Shown here one piece after another: positions 25,661 through 34,956 of a stretch of DNA of 64,000 bases. The DNA is from Ferrimonas aestuarii (GTDB lineage: Bacteria > Pseudomonadota > Gammaproteobacteria > Enterobacterales > Shewanellaceae). The notes beneath the pieces were generated by a model that did not search any database, was not told the origin of the DNA, and saw only the letters and a list, made by a program, of their open reading frames with translations. Every line of letters starts with the position of its first letter. Position 1 is the first letter of the stretch. The translations under genes and the position numbers were made by a program. The stretch covers positions 1 through 64,000 of the forward strand of contig NZ_SWCJ01000010.1 of NCBI RefSeq assembly GCF_005116665.1, read 5' to 3'.

Positions 25661-28600
25661 ATCTGTGGTCATTACTGCTGGGGCGGCGCTGGTTTAGCCA
25701 TCTCCTGCTGCTTACCATCATCTTCATCGGGGCGATGTCGGTCTGGCAGATGCCCATGGCCGAAAAGCCCGCCATCGACTTAGGTCAGGTGAGCATTACG
25801 ACCAGTTTCCCCGGTGCGTCCTCCCTTGAGGTTGAGAGTAACGTTACCTCCAAATTGGAGAAAGAGCTGCTTTCAGTCGCTGGTATTGAACGTTTTACCT
25901 CACGCTCAGAGACTGGGGCATCCAGCATCAGCATCCGCATCGATCCTGGGGTGTCTGACATGAATGAGGTCTATCAGGACATTCGAGATGCAGTAAATCG
26001 GGTGACCGATCTTCCTATCGAAGTGACTGAGCGGCCGCTGGTTCGCATCAGTAAATCCTCCAACTTAGACTTTATGGTGGTTGGTATCGGCAGCGAACTG
26101 CCCTATGCCACGTTGCGCGAACAAGCCCGAATCTTGGAACTGAAACTGCGCCGGGTTTCCGGTGTGGGGGAAGTGAACCTTATCGATCTGCGTCGGCGAG
26201 AGTTTTGGGTTGAGCTGCAGCCGGAGCAGCTCAGGCGCTATCAGCTGACCATTAACGACGTTATCTCAGAGATTGAGGCTCGCAACGTATTGGTGACCTC
26301 CGGAGCCATCGATGGCCCAGAGGGACAACTGGAGTTGGTGACCGACGCCCAGTTGCTGGAAACCCAGCAGTTGATGGAGTTGGTGATCCGTAATCAACCT
26401 GAAGTGAGGCTGAAAGACGTTGCCGCGGTGGTGCGCATGGGGTTTGAGCGAGGTGAAAGCCTAGCCACCATCAATGGCATGCGCAGCATCGGTTTTGACC
26501 TTCGCGCCGCAGAGAAAGCCGATGTGATTGCTACCTCTAAATCGGTGCGAGCGCTGCTGGACGAAGAGCAAAGTCGGCTGGGAGATGACTATCGCCTTAG
26601 CGTGGGTTTTGATATTGCTAACGAGATTCAAGCCCGCTTTGACATGGTGAAAGTCAATGGCGTGACCGGCTTGGCGTTGGTGATGTTGGTATTGGCGCTG
26701 TGCCTGAATCGTCGAGTTGCGCCTTGGGTGGCGTTGTCGATTCCGTTCTGTGTGCTTGGCACCTTGGCGGTGCTTTCGAGCCTTGGGCAGGTGCTAGACA
26801 GTTACACCATGGCCGCGTTGATCTTGGTGATTGGTGTGGTCGTGGATGATGCGGTGGTGGTCAGTGAACGCATCAGCGCCGAATATCAACAAGGCACCTC
26901 GTTGGGGACGGCGATCATCGATGGCACCAAGCAGGTGATGCCGGCCATTGTGGTCAGCATCTTAACCACCATCATCGCCTTTGTGCCCCTGTTGGTGCTG
27001 CCAGGACAGATGGGTAAGTTGCTGTATGTGCTACCTCTGACCATCGCCATTGCCCTAAGCTTCTCTCTAATCGATGCACTATTGATCGTGCCTGCACACA
27101 TGCGAAAAGCGATGAAAAAGGTGCAGCCCAGCCAGTCTAGTTACCTGGAGAAACTGGGACAGGTTTTGGGGCCATGGATTGCACGAGCCATCAAGGCACC
27201 TCGAAAGTGGATGGCCACAGCGCTGCTGATTGCGATAACCACCATTGGCGTGCTGTCCCTACGGCTGCCGCTGCTGTTCTTTCCTACCGATGGCGCTTAT
27301 CTGGTGGCAATTACCGCCCCTCTGCCTGCTAACCTCGACCTAGAACAGGCGTGGAAACACGCCCAGCAGGTGGATGCTATGTTAGCGGAGACTCCGGAAG
27401 TGGTCGGCTGGTACGGTGAAGTTAGTGAAGAGGAGGGCAGTTGGGAGGTGAGCCTTAGCCCAGCGGGAAAACGCAAGATGACCGCCTCAGAACTGGTTCA
27501 GCAGTGGCAGCAACGCAGTGGCGATTTTGGCTATGAGCTGGAGTTCGATGTGGACAGCGGCGGAGCGCCGGGTTCGCGTCCCATTGACGTTCGTGTGGTG
27601 GGGGGCAGCGATTCCGACCGTCAACAACTGGCGGATGAACTGGAGACCTGGCTAAAGGCCTACCCTGGCGCGGTGGCACCACGGCAGTCTCAGTCGGAGC
27701 CGGTGGCTCAGTTGACCGCGAAGATGGATCATCAATGGATGAGCCGCTTGCAGGTAGACACCAGCACCTTAGCCAGAACCCTTCGTGCTGCCATTGAAGG
27801 AGAGCGGGTATCGCGACTCTTTGTTGACGATGAAGAGGTGCGTTATCGGGTGGTGCTGGAAAATGACGATCGCAACATTGAAGAGCTCAATCATCTACTG
27901 GTTCGCAATCGCAGTGGCGAGTTGGTGTCCATGCACCGAGTGCTGAGCTGGCAGCATGGAGAGCGCGCCGCCAACATCGACCATTACAACGGGCTTCGTA
28001 GCATTCGAGTATCTTCCCATGTGGATGCCAAACTGACCGACCCAGTTCGGCTGGAGCAGGATCTGAGCGCCGCGTTTGCCAATCATGGCTACAGCAGTGA
28101 TCTGGTGATGGCTGGGCAAGCGGAAGAGACCCGGGATGCCCTGTATGGCATGGCGTTTGCGATGACGCTAACGGTGGCGGCCATCTTGGTGGTGATGCTG
28201 ATTCTGTTTGATCGCATGGGCCCAGCACTGGTGGCTCTGCAGGTGATACCGGTGGCGGTCGCGGCAGCGTTGCTGGTGCTGTGGCTGCATGGCAAGCCCC
28301 TAAGTTTCTTTGCCTGTGTGGGAATTTTGGGGATGGTGGGTGTGGTGATCAATAACGCCCTGGTACTGCTGCATCACTATCAGAGTTTTGCTTTTAGTCA
28401 TGAGCCTGAAGTTCGCCTTCAGCAACTGCTCGAGGGGGCATTAAGCCGAGTGCGTCCGATGCTGGTGACCACGTTAACGACGGTGGCTGGGCTACTGCCA
28501 CTGGCTTATGGGCTGGGTGGATACGACAACCTGATGTCACCCATTGCGCTGGTGATTGGCTGGGGCATGTTGTTGTCAGCGCCACTGGTGCTGCTATTGG

Positions 28601-28695
28601 TACCCGCGGGTTATGGGCTGCTGTTGGCTCGTGAGCCCCAATCTACTGATAGCGAAGTCCATGGAGAGGTTGAAAGCTTACGGCAGGCCAGTTAA
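25657..28695 (+). CDS. RND family efflux pump, inner-membrane permease
   Basis: The product is an AcrB-superfamily proton/substrate antiporter of 1012 residues with the usual two repeats of membrane helices and large periplasmic loops. The helix-4 motif VIGVVVDDAVVVSERI contains the paired aspartates of the proton relay, followed by GTKQVMPAIVVSILTTIIAFVPL. In the second half, the GMVGVVINNALVLL segment is equivalent. It resembles the HAE/MexF-like branch with drugs or hydrophobic compounds as substrates. There is no outer-membrane factor in the operon. Confidence 0.92.
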   Translation: MNLWSLLLGRRWFSHLLLLTIIFIGAMSVWQMPMAEKPAIDLGQVSITTSFPGASSLEVESNVTSKLEKELLSVAGIERFTSRSETGASSISIRIDPGVSDMNEVYQDIRDAVNRVTDLPIEVTERPLVRISKSSNLDFMVVGIGSELPYATLREQARILELKLRRVSGVGEVNLIDLRRREFWVELQPEQLRRYQLTINDVISEIEARNVLVTSGAIDGPEGQLELVTDAQLLETQQLMELVIRNQPEVRLKDVAAVVRMGFERGESLATINGMRSIGFDLRAAEKADVIATSKSVRALLDEEQSRLGDDYRLSVGFDIANEIQARFDMVKVNGVTGLALVMLVLALCLNRRVAPWVALSIPFCVLGTLAVLSSLGQVLDSYTMAALILVIGVVVDDAVVVSERISAEYQQGTSLGTAIIDGTKQVMPAIVVSILTTIIAFVPLLVLPGQMGKLLYVLPLTIAIALSFSLIDALLIVPAHMRKAMKKVQPSQSSYLEKLGQVLGPWIARAIKAPRKWMATALLIAITTIGVLSLRLPLLFFPTDGAYLVAITAPLPANLDLEQAWKHAQQVDAMLAETPEVVGWYGEVSEEEGSWEVSLSPAGKRKMTASELVQQWQQRSGDFGYELEFDVDSGGAPGSRPIDVRVVGGSDSDRQQLADELETWLKAYPGAVAPRQSQSEPVAQLTAKMDHQWMSRLQVDTSTLARTLRAAIEGERVSRLFVDDEEVRYRVVLENDDRNIEELNHLLVRNRSGELVSMHRVLSWQHGERAANIDHYNGLRSIRVSSHVDAKLTDPVRLEQDLSAAFANHGYSSDLVMAGQAEETRDALYGMAFAMTLTVAAILVVMLILFDRMGPALVALQVIPVAVAAALLVLWLHGKPLSFFACVGILGMVGVVINNALVLLHHYQSFAFSHEPEVRLQQLLEGALSRVRPMLVTTLTTVAGLLPLAYGLGGYDNLMSPIALVIGWGMLLSAPLVLLLVPAGYGLLLAREPQSTDSEVHGEVESLRQAS

Positions 28696-28864
28696 AGCCT
28701 AACCTCGGCGGGCTTGTCATTTGGGCCCGCCAGCCGCGCTCTCATCCGCCTCTCAAGCTTCGCTCAATTTGATGTCGAAAAAGCCACTGGCTTCCGGCGC
28801 TTACCGGCAACGCGCTGGACAGTTTGGTTGTTGATTATTCCTTTGATTTCATCATCAGACTCAA

Positions 28865-28904
28865 CAAACGCCTCCCTGACGCACGTCAGGGGCCAGCGTC
28901 TTTG
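28865..28904. repeat. isolated fragment of the CCTGACGCACGTCAGGG hairpin repeat
   Basis: CAAACGCCTCCCTGACGCACGTCAGGGGCCAG is shared with the tandem repeat array near 55 kb and the pair near 57.8 kb. Its core CCCTGAC-GCAC-GTCAGGG is a perfect hairpin. It lies between the RND pump and the convergent DUF2059-like gene and may act as a transcript end. Confidence 0.7.
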
Positions 28905-28964
28905 ACCTTGAAAAGCGGCGTTCGCCGCAGGAGTTTAAAACTTCGATACCTCTAAACTAAGCCA

Positions 28965-29582
28965 TTAATGGCTGTGTCCCACATGGGATGACTTCGATGG
29001 CGGAGCTATCGGACGCTGCTGTGGGTGGCTAGGGCGCTGCGGTGGTTGGTAATGTTGTAAATTGGCTTGAGAGACAAAGTTGGCCACCAGCTGGTCAAAC
29101 TCCTGTTCAATGCGCTGCACTTTTTGGTTGACCGTCTTATTCACGGCGCTTTGCCACGCCGGTTGCTGCTGAATGAATTTTTGGCCGACGCCGTGACTAA
29201 AAAACGCGGTGAGCTGGCGAAGTTCATCTTCGCTGTATTGATTGGTGAGCTCTGCGGCGAGCTCTTGCTGCAGAGCGCTCCAGCTCAATTGCTCGTCCGC
29301 AAAATCAAACGCCATCTTACGGTAATTGTCTTCTAAAGGCCGTTGAGCAGCCTCAATTCGATAAGGTTTGAGCTGGTGAGCGTAGCGACTGTGGAGTTGG
29401 TATTTGGCGTATTTAATCTGTTCATCAATCTCCAGCAGTTGCACCAGAGCTAGGGCTTGCTGCTGATGACTCGTGTTGGCTTTGCTGCTAGCCAGATGAT
29501 TTACGGTGTTTCGATCTTCAAGCAGCGCCTGCGCTGGAACGCTGGTGATGAGCATGAGGCTCACCGCGAGTATTTTGTACAT
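28965..29582 (-). CDS. exported DUF2059-like protein
   Basis: This is a secreted or periplasmic protein of 205 residues with a signal peptide (about 1-19, ending VPAQA). The body is helical with conserved-looking FADEQLSWSALQQELAAELTNQYSEDELRQLTAFFSHGVGQKF, which resembles DUF2059. The tail is rich in Pro, Gln and His and ends HVGHSH. The start is the ATG at 29582, because a perfect AAGGAGG site precedes it; the frame is open 17 codons further without support. The role is unknown. It follows the collagenase gene by 62 bp on the same strand, possibly in one transcript. Confidence 0.68.
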   Translation of the reverse strand: MYKILAVSLMLITSVPAQALLEDRNTVNHLASSKANTSHQQQALALVQLLEIDEQIKYAKYQLHSRYAHQLKPYRIEAAQRPLEDNYRKMAFDFADEQLSWSALQQELAAELTNQYSEDELRQLTAFFSHGVGQKFIQQQPAWQSAVNKTVNQKVQRIEQEFDQLVANFVSQANLQHYQPPQRPSHPQQRPIAPPSKSSHVGHSH

Positions 29583-29643
29583 GGTTCCTCCTTGACCAAC
29601 TTGATGGCGGCATCTTTGGTAAGACGCCACCATCGGATCGAAG

Positions 29644-32600
29644 TTACTTGACGGTTAAGCGAACTGCAACGCCGTTTGCGGCAGGGTCACTGTCGACCAC
29701 AAAGTAGTACCAGCCCTGCGACGGGTTATTCACCTTGATGGTTTCCCTGTTGCTGCCCGCGGTTGCCGAGATGGTTTGGTAACTGGTGGCAGACGGCCAG
29801 CTGCCACTGCGGCCATACACACTGACATCGCCATCACCGTACCCTGTTTCCAACGTCAGCTCAGTGGTGCCCTCTTCAACAAAGACGTAGTAGTCGTTAC
29901 GGCCGTTGCTGGCGCAGATCGCTTGGCCTGACTGCAACTCTTTGTAAGACTCGGGACCGCTGATGCTGCACTGATCAGGCAGAGAAGGCGTGCCGCCGTT
30001 ATCCGGAGGCGTTACGCCGCCATCGTTGCCCTCAACAACATTTAGCGATACCCCGTCGAAGCTGGAGCTGGTATCGACGGTAAGGTAACGGTAACCGCGA
30101 TTGGTGGTGAAAGTGATCTGCTCCTCGTTGCCTAAATTGACGGAGCTGACTTGAGCGTTATCACGACTTGCCCAGGTATCGGCATTGAAGAACAAGTCTG
30201 CATTGCCGTTACCGCCGCTCAGGGTGGCGGTGAAGGTGGTGTTGTCCTCCTCTACATAGATGTAGAGGCTGTTTTTGCCACCAGCTACACACTCAGTTTG
30301 CCCAAGGTTTAATTGGCCATAGTCGATGGTGGCTGTGCCACAGTGAGGGGCTGGGTCAACCGGATCCGTTGGTTCGGTCGGATCTGTCGGGTCGGTCGGA
30401 TCTGTCGGGTCAGTTGGATCCGTAGGATCAGTTGGATTTCCCGCATCAGGATCGGGATCCGCTGAGACTTCGGTGGTGCTCACCATAAAGTCGACGCCAC
30501 CAAATTCACCGGACAGAGTGACGTAGTGCCAGTATTCTTCCGGATTGAGGTTCACCTCAATCACTTCGTAGTTACCGTTGCCGATACCATAGCCATCGTT
30601 TTGTTCGCCAGAGGCCCAGCCGGTGGTGCTGTAGTAGATATCAGCATCGCCCCAGCCGCCACCAATCTTAATCCACACGGTATCGCCGCTGCGATCGCTG
30701 TTGGCGAAAGCGAAGCTGGCACGACCCGCCTGAGAATCCACACACTCCACCAATTGATCAAGTTCATAGGAGCTTGAGCCTGACTGATGGCGATTGGCTT
30801 CATCCGACGGTGAACATTGGGAGAAGTCGCGGCTGATGGTGGACGGGCTGCCAGCCCAGTTGCCATCGCTGCCACTGTCGGCGGCCTCAGAGTCCGATGG
30901 GCCTTTATCAACAATGCCGTCGTTGGCGGTGGAGAGACCACTGGTGAGCCAGCCAAACCACTCGTTGTCGTAGCGGGTGCCGATGCCATCCATGAAGCTT
31001 TGATAGCCTTCGTAGTCGTTGTTGCGCAGCAGATTCAGGATCTGGTTCACGTCTTCTTGATGGCGCTCAAACATGAAGCGTACCGCGAGGTAACCCCAGC
31101 GATACACTCGGTCTTGACCAGAGTCATAGGTGTTTTTGAAGATGGTGGATAGGGCGTACTCGCCGGTTTCACCCATCTCAACGGCGCGGGTGTTGGCGTC
31201 CTTATAGGAGATGTATTCCGCCAGTCCCTCAATCCACCAGATGGTGTTGGCGGAGATGGAACGACCAAAGTCGCCATACAGATTGTAGCGGCCATCCAGA
31301 TAGTGAACGTATTCGTGCTGCAGATTCCAGATGTGGAAGTCGGGCACTCGCCATTCCGCTTCATAAGCGATGAAGCGGGCTTGATTTTTCAGGCCACCTG
31401 GTGAGCCCTCTAGGTACATGCCGCCGTTGTTGGTATTGATGCCAAAGAAGGTGCCTGCGTAGCTTTGATAATCACTGGAGCTATTGAAGATCACCAGCTC
31501 AAGGTCGTCATTGTTGTCGTTATTTACCGGGCGATTACCGGTGGCCAACTTACCGTGGAAGTAGCTCTCTTGGGTGCCCAGTACCTCACAAGCCCACTTT
31601 GCTTGATCGTTGTACATCTGCTGGGCACGCATCTTGAGGCTGTCGGAACACTTGTAGTTAAAGGAGAGGATCTCCTGCTCCAGATTGTATTTAAAGCCAC
31701 AGATGTCGTAGGCATTACAGTTAGCGCGGTCGTAATAGTCGGCCATCTCGGCGGCGGCCAGCCACAATACGTCGGTGGCGTCGTCCTTAGAGGTGGAGCT
31801 GAGTACCGAAATCACTCGGGATTTGGTTTTCTCTTTGATCTGCTCGATGTAGTAGAAGCGTGACATCTCCCGCACGGAATTGACTAGAACATACTCGGCG
31901 TTGGTGTCTAATAGGTGGCGGTTTCGATTTTGGAACGCATACAGTTCATCAATGATGCTGGAATCTTGAGCGAACAGCGCTTTCATGTCGTCGTTCCACT
32001 GGGCACGGAACAAAGTTGTGAAAACGGCGTTGGCGGCGGCGTTCATTCCCCACAGTGCTTGCCAGCTGTCATCGTACTCTCGTAGTACTCGGATGGTCAC
32101 CCAGTTGAAATCGGCACCAAGATCGGCGGAATCGATCCAGATCAGCGCTTCTTTGAGAACGCCTGCATTGCCTTCACTGGCGGTCCACGTGCTGGCATTG
32201 TTGAACAGGTTGTTCAGAGCCACCTTGGTGTCCGAGGTGACGGCGCTGGAGTATTCCGGTACGTCCTCGGGGTTGTAAAACTGCACATAGAGTGCCGCTC
32301 GCACAAAGTAGATCAGCGACTCAAGACCGATGGTGTCGGTACCACTGTAGTTCAGGGCGCGGTCGCGAATGCCAGCGATGACGCTGCGCATATTGGACTC
32401 ACTGAACAGCGCGGTGGCATCGGGGCCGGTGAGGTTATACAGGGGGCTAACACATTGAGGATCGGACGCGGCCAGTTTGTTGACCAGATCCCAACCACTT
32501 AATCCAACAAAGCTCTGGCAATCCTGCTCAGCTTGAGGACCCAGCATACCCGTCATCCCTTCCGGACCGAGGTTAGCGGCATTCATGGGGCTGGCTTGAC

Positions 32601-32697
32601 TTACAGGGGCGACAATCGAATTGTCGGCCTTGGTGGCCAGGGCTAGGTTGGGCGCTAAGGCGAAGCCAATAGCGGCGGCGAGGTAGTGCAGTTTCAT
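29644..32697 (-). CDS. secreted collagenase (peptidase family M9)
   Basis: This is a Vibrio-type microbial collagenase of 1017 residues. It has a signal peptide (1-21), an activator/peptidase region with zinc motif HEYVH (461-465) and the downstream ligand Glu490 in WWIEGLAEY. Three C-terminal pre-peptidase (PPC) domains follow (about 650-745, 785-870, 890-1017), which usually bind substrate. A flexible linker of repeated T-D-P lies between the first two (about 750-780). AAGGAG precedes the ATG. The enzyme would digest extracellular collagen or gelatin, a plausible trait of a marine, animal-associated or particle-degrading bacterium. Confidence 0.92.
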   Translation of the reverse strand: MKLHYLAAAIGFALAPNLALATKADNSIVAPVSQASPMNAANLGPEGMTGMLGPQAEQDCQSFVGLSGWDLVNKLAASDPQCVSPLYNLTGPDATALFSESNMRSVIAGIRDRALNYSGTDTIGLESLIYFVRAALYVQFYNPEDVPEYSSAVTSDTKVALNNLFNNASTWTASEGNAGVLKEALIWIDSADLGADFNWVTIRVLREYDDSWQALWGMNAAANAVFTTLFRAQWNDDMKALFAQDSSIIDELYAFQNRNRHLLDTNAEYVLVNSVREMSRFYYIEQIKEKTKSRVISVLSSTSKDDATDVLWLAAAEMADYYDRANCNAYDICGFKYNLEQEILSFNYKCSDSLKMRAQQMYNDQAKWACEVLGTQESYFHGKLATGNRPVNNDNNDDLELVIFNSSSDYQSYAGTFFGINTNNGGMYLEGSPGGLKNQARFIAYEAEWRVPDFHIWNLQHEYVHYLDGRYNLYGDFGRSISANTIWWIEGLAEYISYKDANTRAVEMGETGEYALSTIFKNTYDSGQDRVYRWGYLAVRFMFERHQEDVNQILNLLRNNDYEGYQSFMDGIGTRYDNEWFGWLTSGLSTANDGIVDKGPSDSEAADSGSDGNWAGSPSTISRDFSQCSPSDEANRHQSGSSSYELDQLVECVDSQAGRASFAFANSDRSGDTVWIKIGGGWGDADIYYSTTGWASGEQNDGYGIGNGNYEVIEVNLNPEEYWHYVTLSGEFGGVDFMVSTTEVSADPDPDAGNPTDPTDPTDPTDPTDPTDPTEPTDPVDPAPHCGTATIDYGQLNLGQTECVAGGKNSLYIYVEEDNTTFTATLSGGNGNADLFFNADTWASRDNAQVSSVNLGNEEQITFTTNRGYRYLTVDTSSSFDGVSLNVVEGNDGGVTPPDNGGTPSLPDQCSISGPESYKELQSGQAICASNGRNDYYVFVEEGTTELTLETGYGDGDVSVYGRSGSWPSATSYQTISATAGSNRETIKVNNPSQGWYYFVVDSDPAANGVAVRLTVK
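30350..30440 (-). repeat. TDP codon repeat in the collagenase linker
   Basis: A degenerate 9 bp unit (GG/A-TCN-GTN on the plus strand) encodes about eight Thr-Asp-Pro or close variants (TEP, VDP). It is a low-complexity linker between PPC domains and likely to vary in length among strains. Confidence 0.8.
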
Positions 32698-33178
32698 CAG
32701 TGACTCCTTGTCATTTTTTTAAGGTTGTGATGACTGCGCATGCATGGCGTTAGGGGGTCATGCACTCCCTTGCGCAGCCATGCATACAATATATTCAATA
32801 AAAAAGACTCACTGGTTTGTGGTTTGGGCTAGTTCCTCGAGAAATGCCGCCCCTGTGTAGGTGTTTAAATTATGAACAGTCGCTTATTGTTTGAACGATT
32901 CACATCAATGTTTAATAAAAACTTCATATAAAAAAGGTAGTTAGCTTTAATTTCTCAATAACATTGCTCAAATAAAGGGCTTTATGATTGGCTGATATTG
33001 CTGGGCTTTGAGGGGAGGTTTTACTTACAGTTTTGGGGGTAATGACTCACAAAGTGGAACGCAAGGTAACCCAAGTGGATTAGTCAGTTATTGAGGTGAG
33101 TCGATGTCAACTGCCTAAGGTAAACACCAGACGTGGCTGTGGCATCCTAAAAGTAAGGTAATAAGTAAGGGAAGAGCG
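32698..33178. other. divergent intergenic region with hairpin, collagenase / yqfO-like
   Basis: The 481 bp are AT-rich in the middle and hold no gene. Close to the collagenase start there is a perfect 9 bp inverted repeat, ATGCATGGC (32740-32748) and GCCATGCAT (32777-32785), with a smaller G/C-rich complement inside (GGGGG and CTCCC). It could be an operator or a leader hairpin of the collagenase mRNA. No clear promoter boxes were assigned. Confidence 0.4.
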
Positions 33179-33487
33179 ATGAAAAAGTTGGAATATTATG
33201 TCCCCCATTCGCACCTGCAAGCCACACTGGATGCATTATTTGCTGTGGGGGCAGGCAGAATTGGTGACTATGACCGCTGCTGCTGGGTCACACAAGGTCA
33301 AGGTCAGTTTCGGCCACTGGCTGGCAGCAATGCGTTTGTGGGAACCAAAGAGCAGGTGCACCACGAGCCTGAATATAAAGTGGAGTTGGTGTTCTACGCC
33401 GATCTCAAACCTCAGGTGGTGGCCGCATTGAAAGCGAGCCATCCCTATGAATCACCCGCTTATCAAATCATCCGTTTTGAAACTTAA
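33179..33487 (+). CDS. YqfO/NIF3-like small protein
   Basis: The 102-residue protein resembles the inserted CutA-like domain of the NIF3/YqfO family and the stand-alone YqfO-type proteins of proteobacteria (KLEYYVPHSHLQATLDALFAVGAGRIGDYDRCCW, then HPYESPAYQI). The exact function is unknown; the fold is thought to make oligomeric rings or to bind metals. AAGGGAAGAG precedes the ATG. Its stop overlaps the convergent LysR gene by 4 bp. Confidence 0.75.
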   Translation: MKKLEYYVPHSHLQATLDALFAVGAGRIGDYDRCCWVTQGQGQFRPLAGSNAFVGTKEQVHHEPEYKVELVFYADLKPQVVAALKASHPYESPAYQIIRFET

Positions 33488-34374
33488 TTGGCGGCGGCCA
33501 AAATGCCATTAAGGGCATGGCTTAACCAACTCAGTGCTGGCCCAGGGTTGGCATTGGGACGCATTAGTTTATCAACCGGGGCCATCCAGGTTTGATGGTC
33601 GATGGCCAAGGAGATCTCCTCGATGTTGTCGGTGTAGTAGGCGTAGTCGATCAGGTGTTTCGGCAGATAACACCAACCAAACCCGTTGGCGGCCATGTCA
33701 CGCATGGCGTAAAGATTGTTGCACCACCATACGTTGGGAGACAGCGGCTCAATGTGTGCCAGCGAATCCCCTCCCACCCCTTTGATCAGCAGTTGTCGGT
33801 GGGGTCTTAGCTGCTCCAGTGTGATGGCATCGTCGATTTTGGTCAGTGGGTGGCCGGGAGCGGCAACGGCGACAAAAGGCAGGTGACCAATGAAGGTTGC
33901 GTCGACCAGCTCTGGCATCGGCATCTGGGAAAACATCAGCCCCAGATCCGCTTGACCGGAGTGCACCAAGTTGGGCACATCTGGACTGGCCGCGCTTAAA
34001 AACTCGAGGTTAGTGGCCTGAAATTGCTCACTGAACTGGTGCAGAACTTGATTAAATTTGGGAGTCATCAACGCTTCGTCCACCGCCAACACCAGCTTAA
34101 CCTCTTCCCCTTTGGCCAGTGAATGCATCACGGTCTCCATACGTTGATGCTGAGTAAGTACGCCTTGGGCATGTTCCAGCAGCACTTTTCCTTGAGTGGT
34201 GAGCGTGGGCGAGCGGCTAGAGCGGTCGAACAGCTCTTGGCCAAAGTCGATCTCCAGATTGATGATGCCCTGGCTGACCACAGATTGCGCTTTGGATAGC
34301 TTTCTGGCTGCGGCGGAGAAGGAGCCGCATTCGGCGGCAGCCACAAACATTCGCAGTTGCTCCAAGGTATACAT
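33484..34374 (-). CDS. LysR-type regulator, probable controller of the PACE efflux gene
   Basis: The 296-residue protein has a typical N-terminal winged helix (TLEQLRMFVAAAECGSFSAAARKLSKAQSVVSQGI) and a LysR substrate-binding domain. It is transcribed away from the PACE transporter gene with 83 bp between. In Acinetobacter the LysR protein AceR activates the PACE gene aceI, so a parallel role is inferred here. The shared gap contains an inverted pair, CTAACT (34395-34400) and AGTTAG (34419-34424), a possible binding site. Confidence 0.85.
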   Translation of the reverse strand: MYTLEQLRMFVAAAECGSFSAAARKLSKAQSVVSQGIINLEIDFGQELFDRSSRSPTLTTQGKVLLEHAQGVLTQHQRMETVMHSLAKGEEVKLVLAVDEALMTPKFNQVLHQFSEQFQATNLEFLSAASPDVPNLVHSGQADLGLMFSQMPMPELVDATFIGHLPFVAVAAPGHPLTKIDDAITLEQLRPHRQLLIKGVGGDSLAHIEPLSPNVWWCNNLYAMRDMAANGFGWCYLPKHLIDYAYYTDNIEEISLAIDHQTWMAPVDKLMRPNANPGPALSWLSHALNGILAAAN

Positions 34375-34457
34375 ATCGTTTTTCCAGATGGTTACTAACT
34401 ATCTATTACCTTAAATGCAGTTAGAATTATCGGCAATGAGTTTTTGGAGTTGGTATT

Positions 34458-34880
34458 ATGTCTACGTTAGAGCGTATTTTTCATTCGGTGTTGTTTGAGG
34501 CCATAGCCCTGCTGTTTATGGTTTTTGTTGGCAGCCTGATTACCGGTGCCAGCCAAGGCACCATGTTGTGGATCTCCGTGACGTTGTCGCTGTTTATTAT
34601 GGTGTGGAACTACGGCTATAACCTGGCGGTGGATAAAGCATTTGGCGAAGACCGCAGCAAGCGAGATCTGAAATTCCGTATTTTACATGGCCTTGGGTTC
34701 GAAGGCGGGGCGGTGTTTCTGACCGTACCTTTTTTGATGTGGGCCTTGGACATGGGGTTTTGGAAGGTGTTGGTGATGGACATCGGCATTATGATCTTCT
34801 TTTTGATCTACGCCATCATCTACAACTGGGTATACGACAATGTTCGAGCTCGGGTGACGATGCGCTCGGTGAGTGTCTAG
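34458..34880 (+). CDS. PACE family efflux transporter (AceI-like)
   Basis: This is an inner-membrane protein of 140 residues with four hydrophobic helices formed by two tandem bacterial transmembrane pair domains. The signature RIFHSVLFE near the start holds Glu14, equivalent to the essential Glu15 of AceI; the second repeat begins RILHGLGFEGG. Family members export biguanides such as chlorhexidine and, physiologically, short diamines such as cadaverine and putrescine. GGAG precedes the ATG. The LysR gene is adjacent and divergent. Confidence 0.9.
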   Translation: MSTLERIFHSVLFEAIALLFMVFVGSLITGASQGTMLWISVTLSLFIMVWNYGYNLAVDKAFGEDRSKRDLKFRILHGLGFEGGAVFLTVPFLMWALDMGFWKVLVMDIGIMIFFLIYAIIYNWVYDNVRARVTMRSVSV

Positions 34881-34956
34881 TCGCCTAATTAATATTCTTT
34901 AAGCGTTTTTATTCTCGTATTTTCATCATGTTGGCGCCGACGTTCGGCGCCATTTT

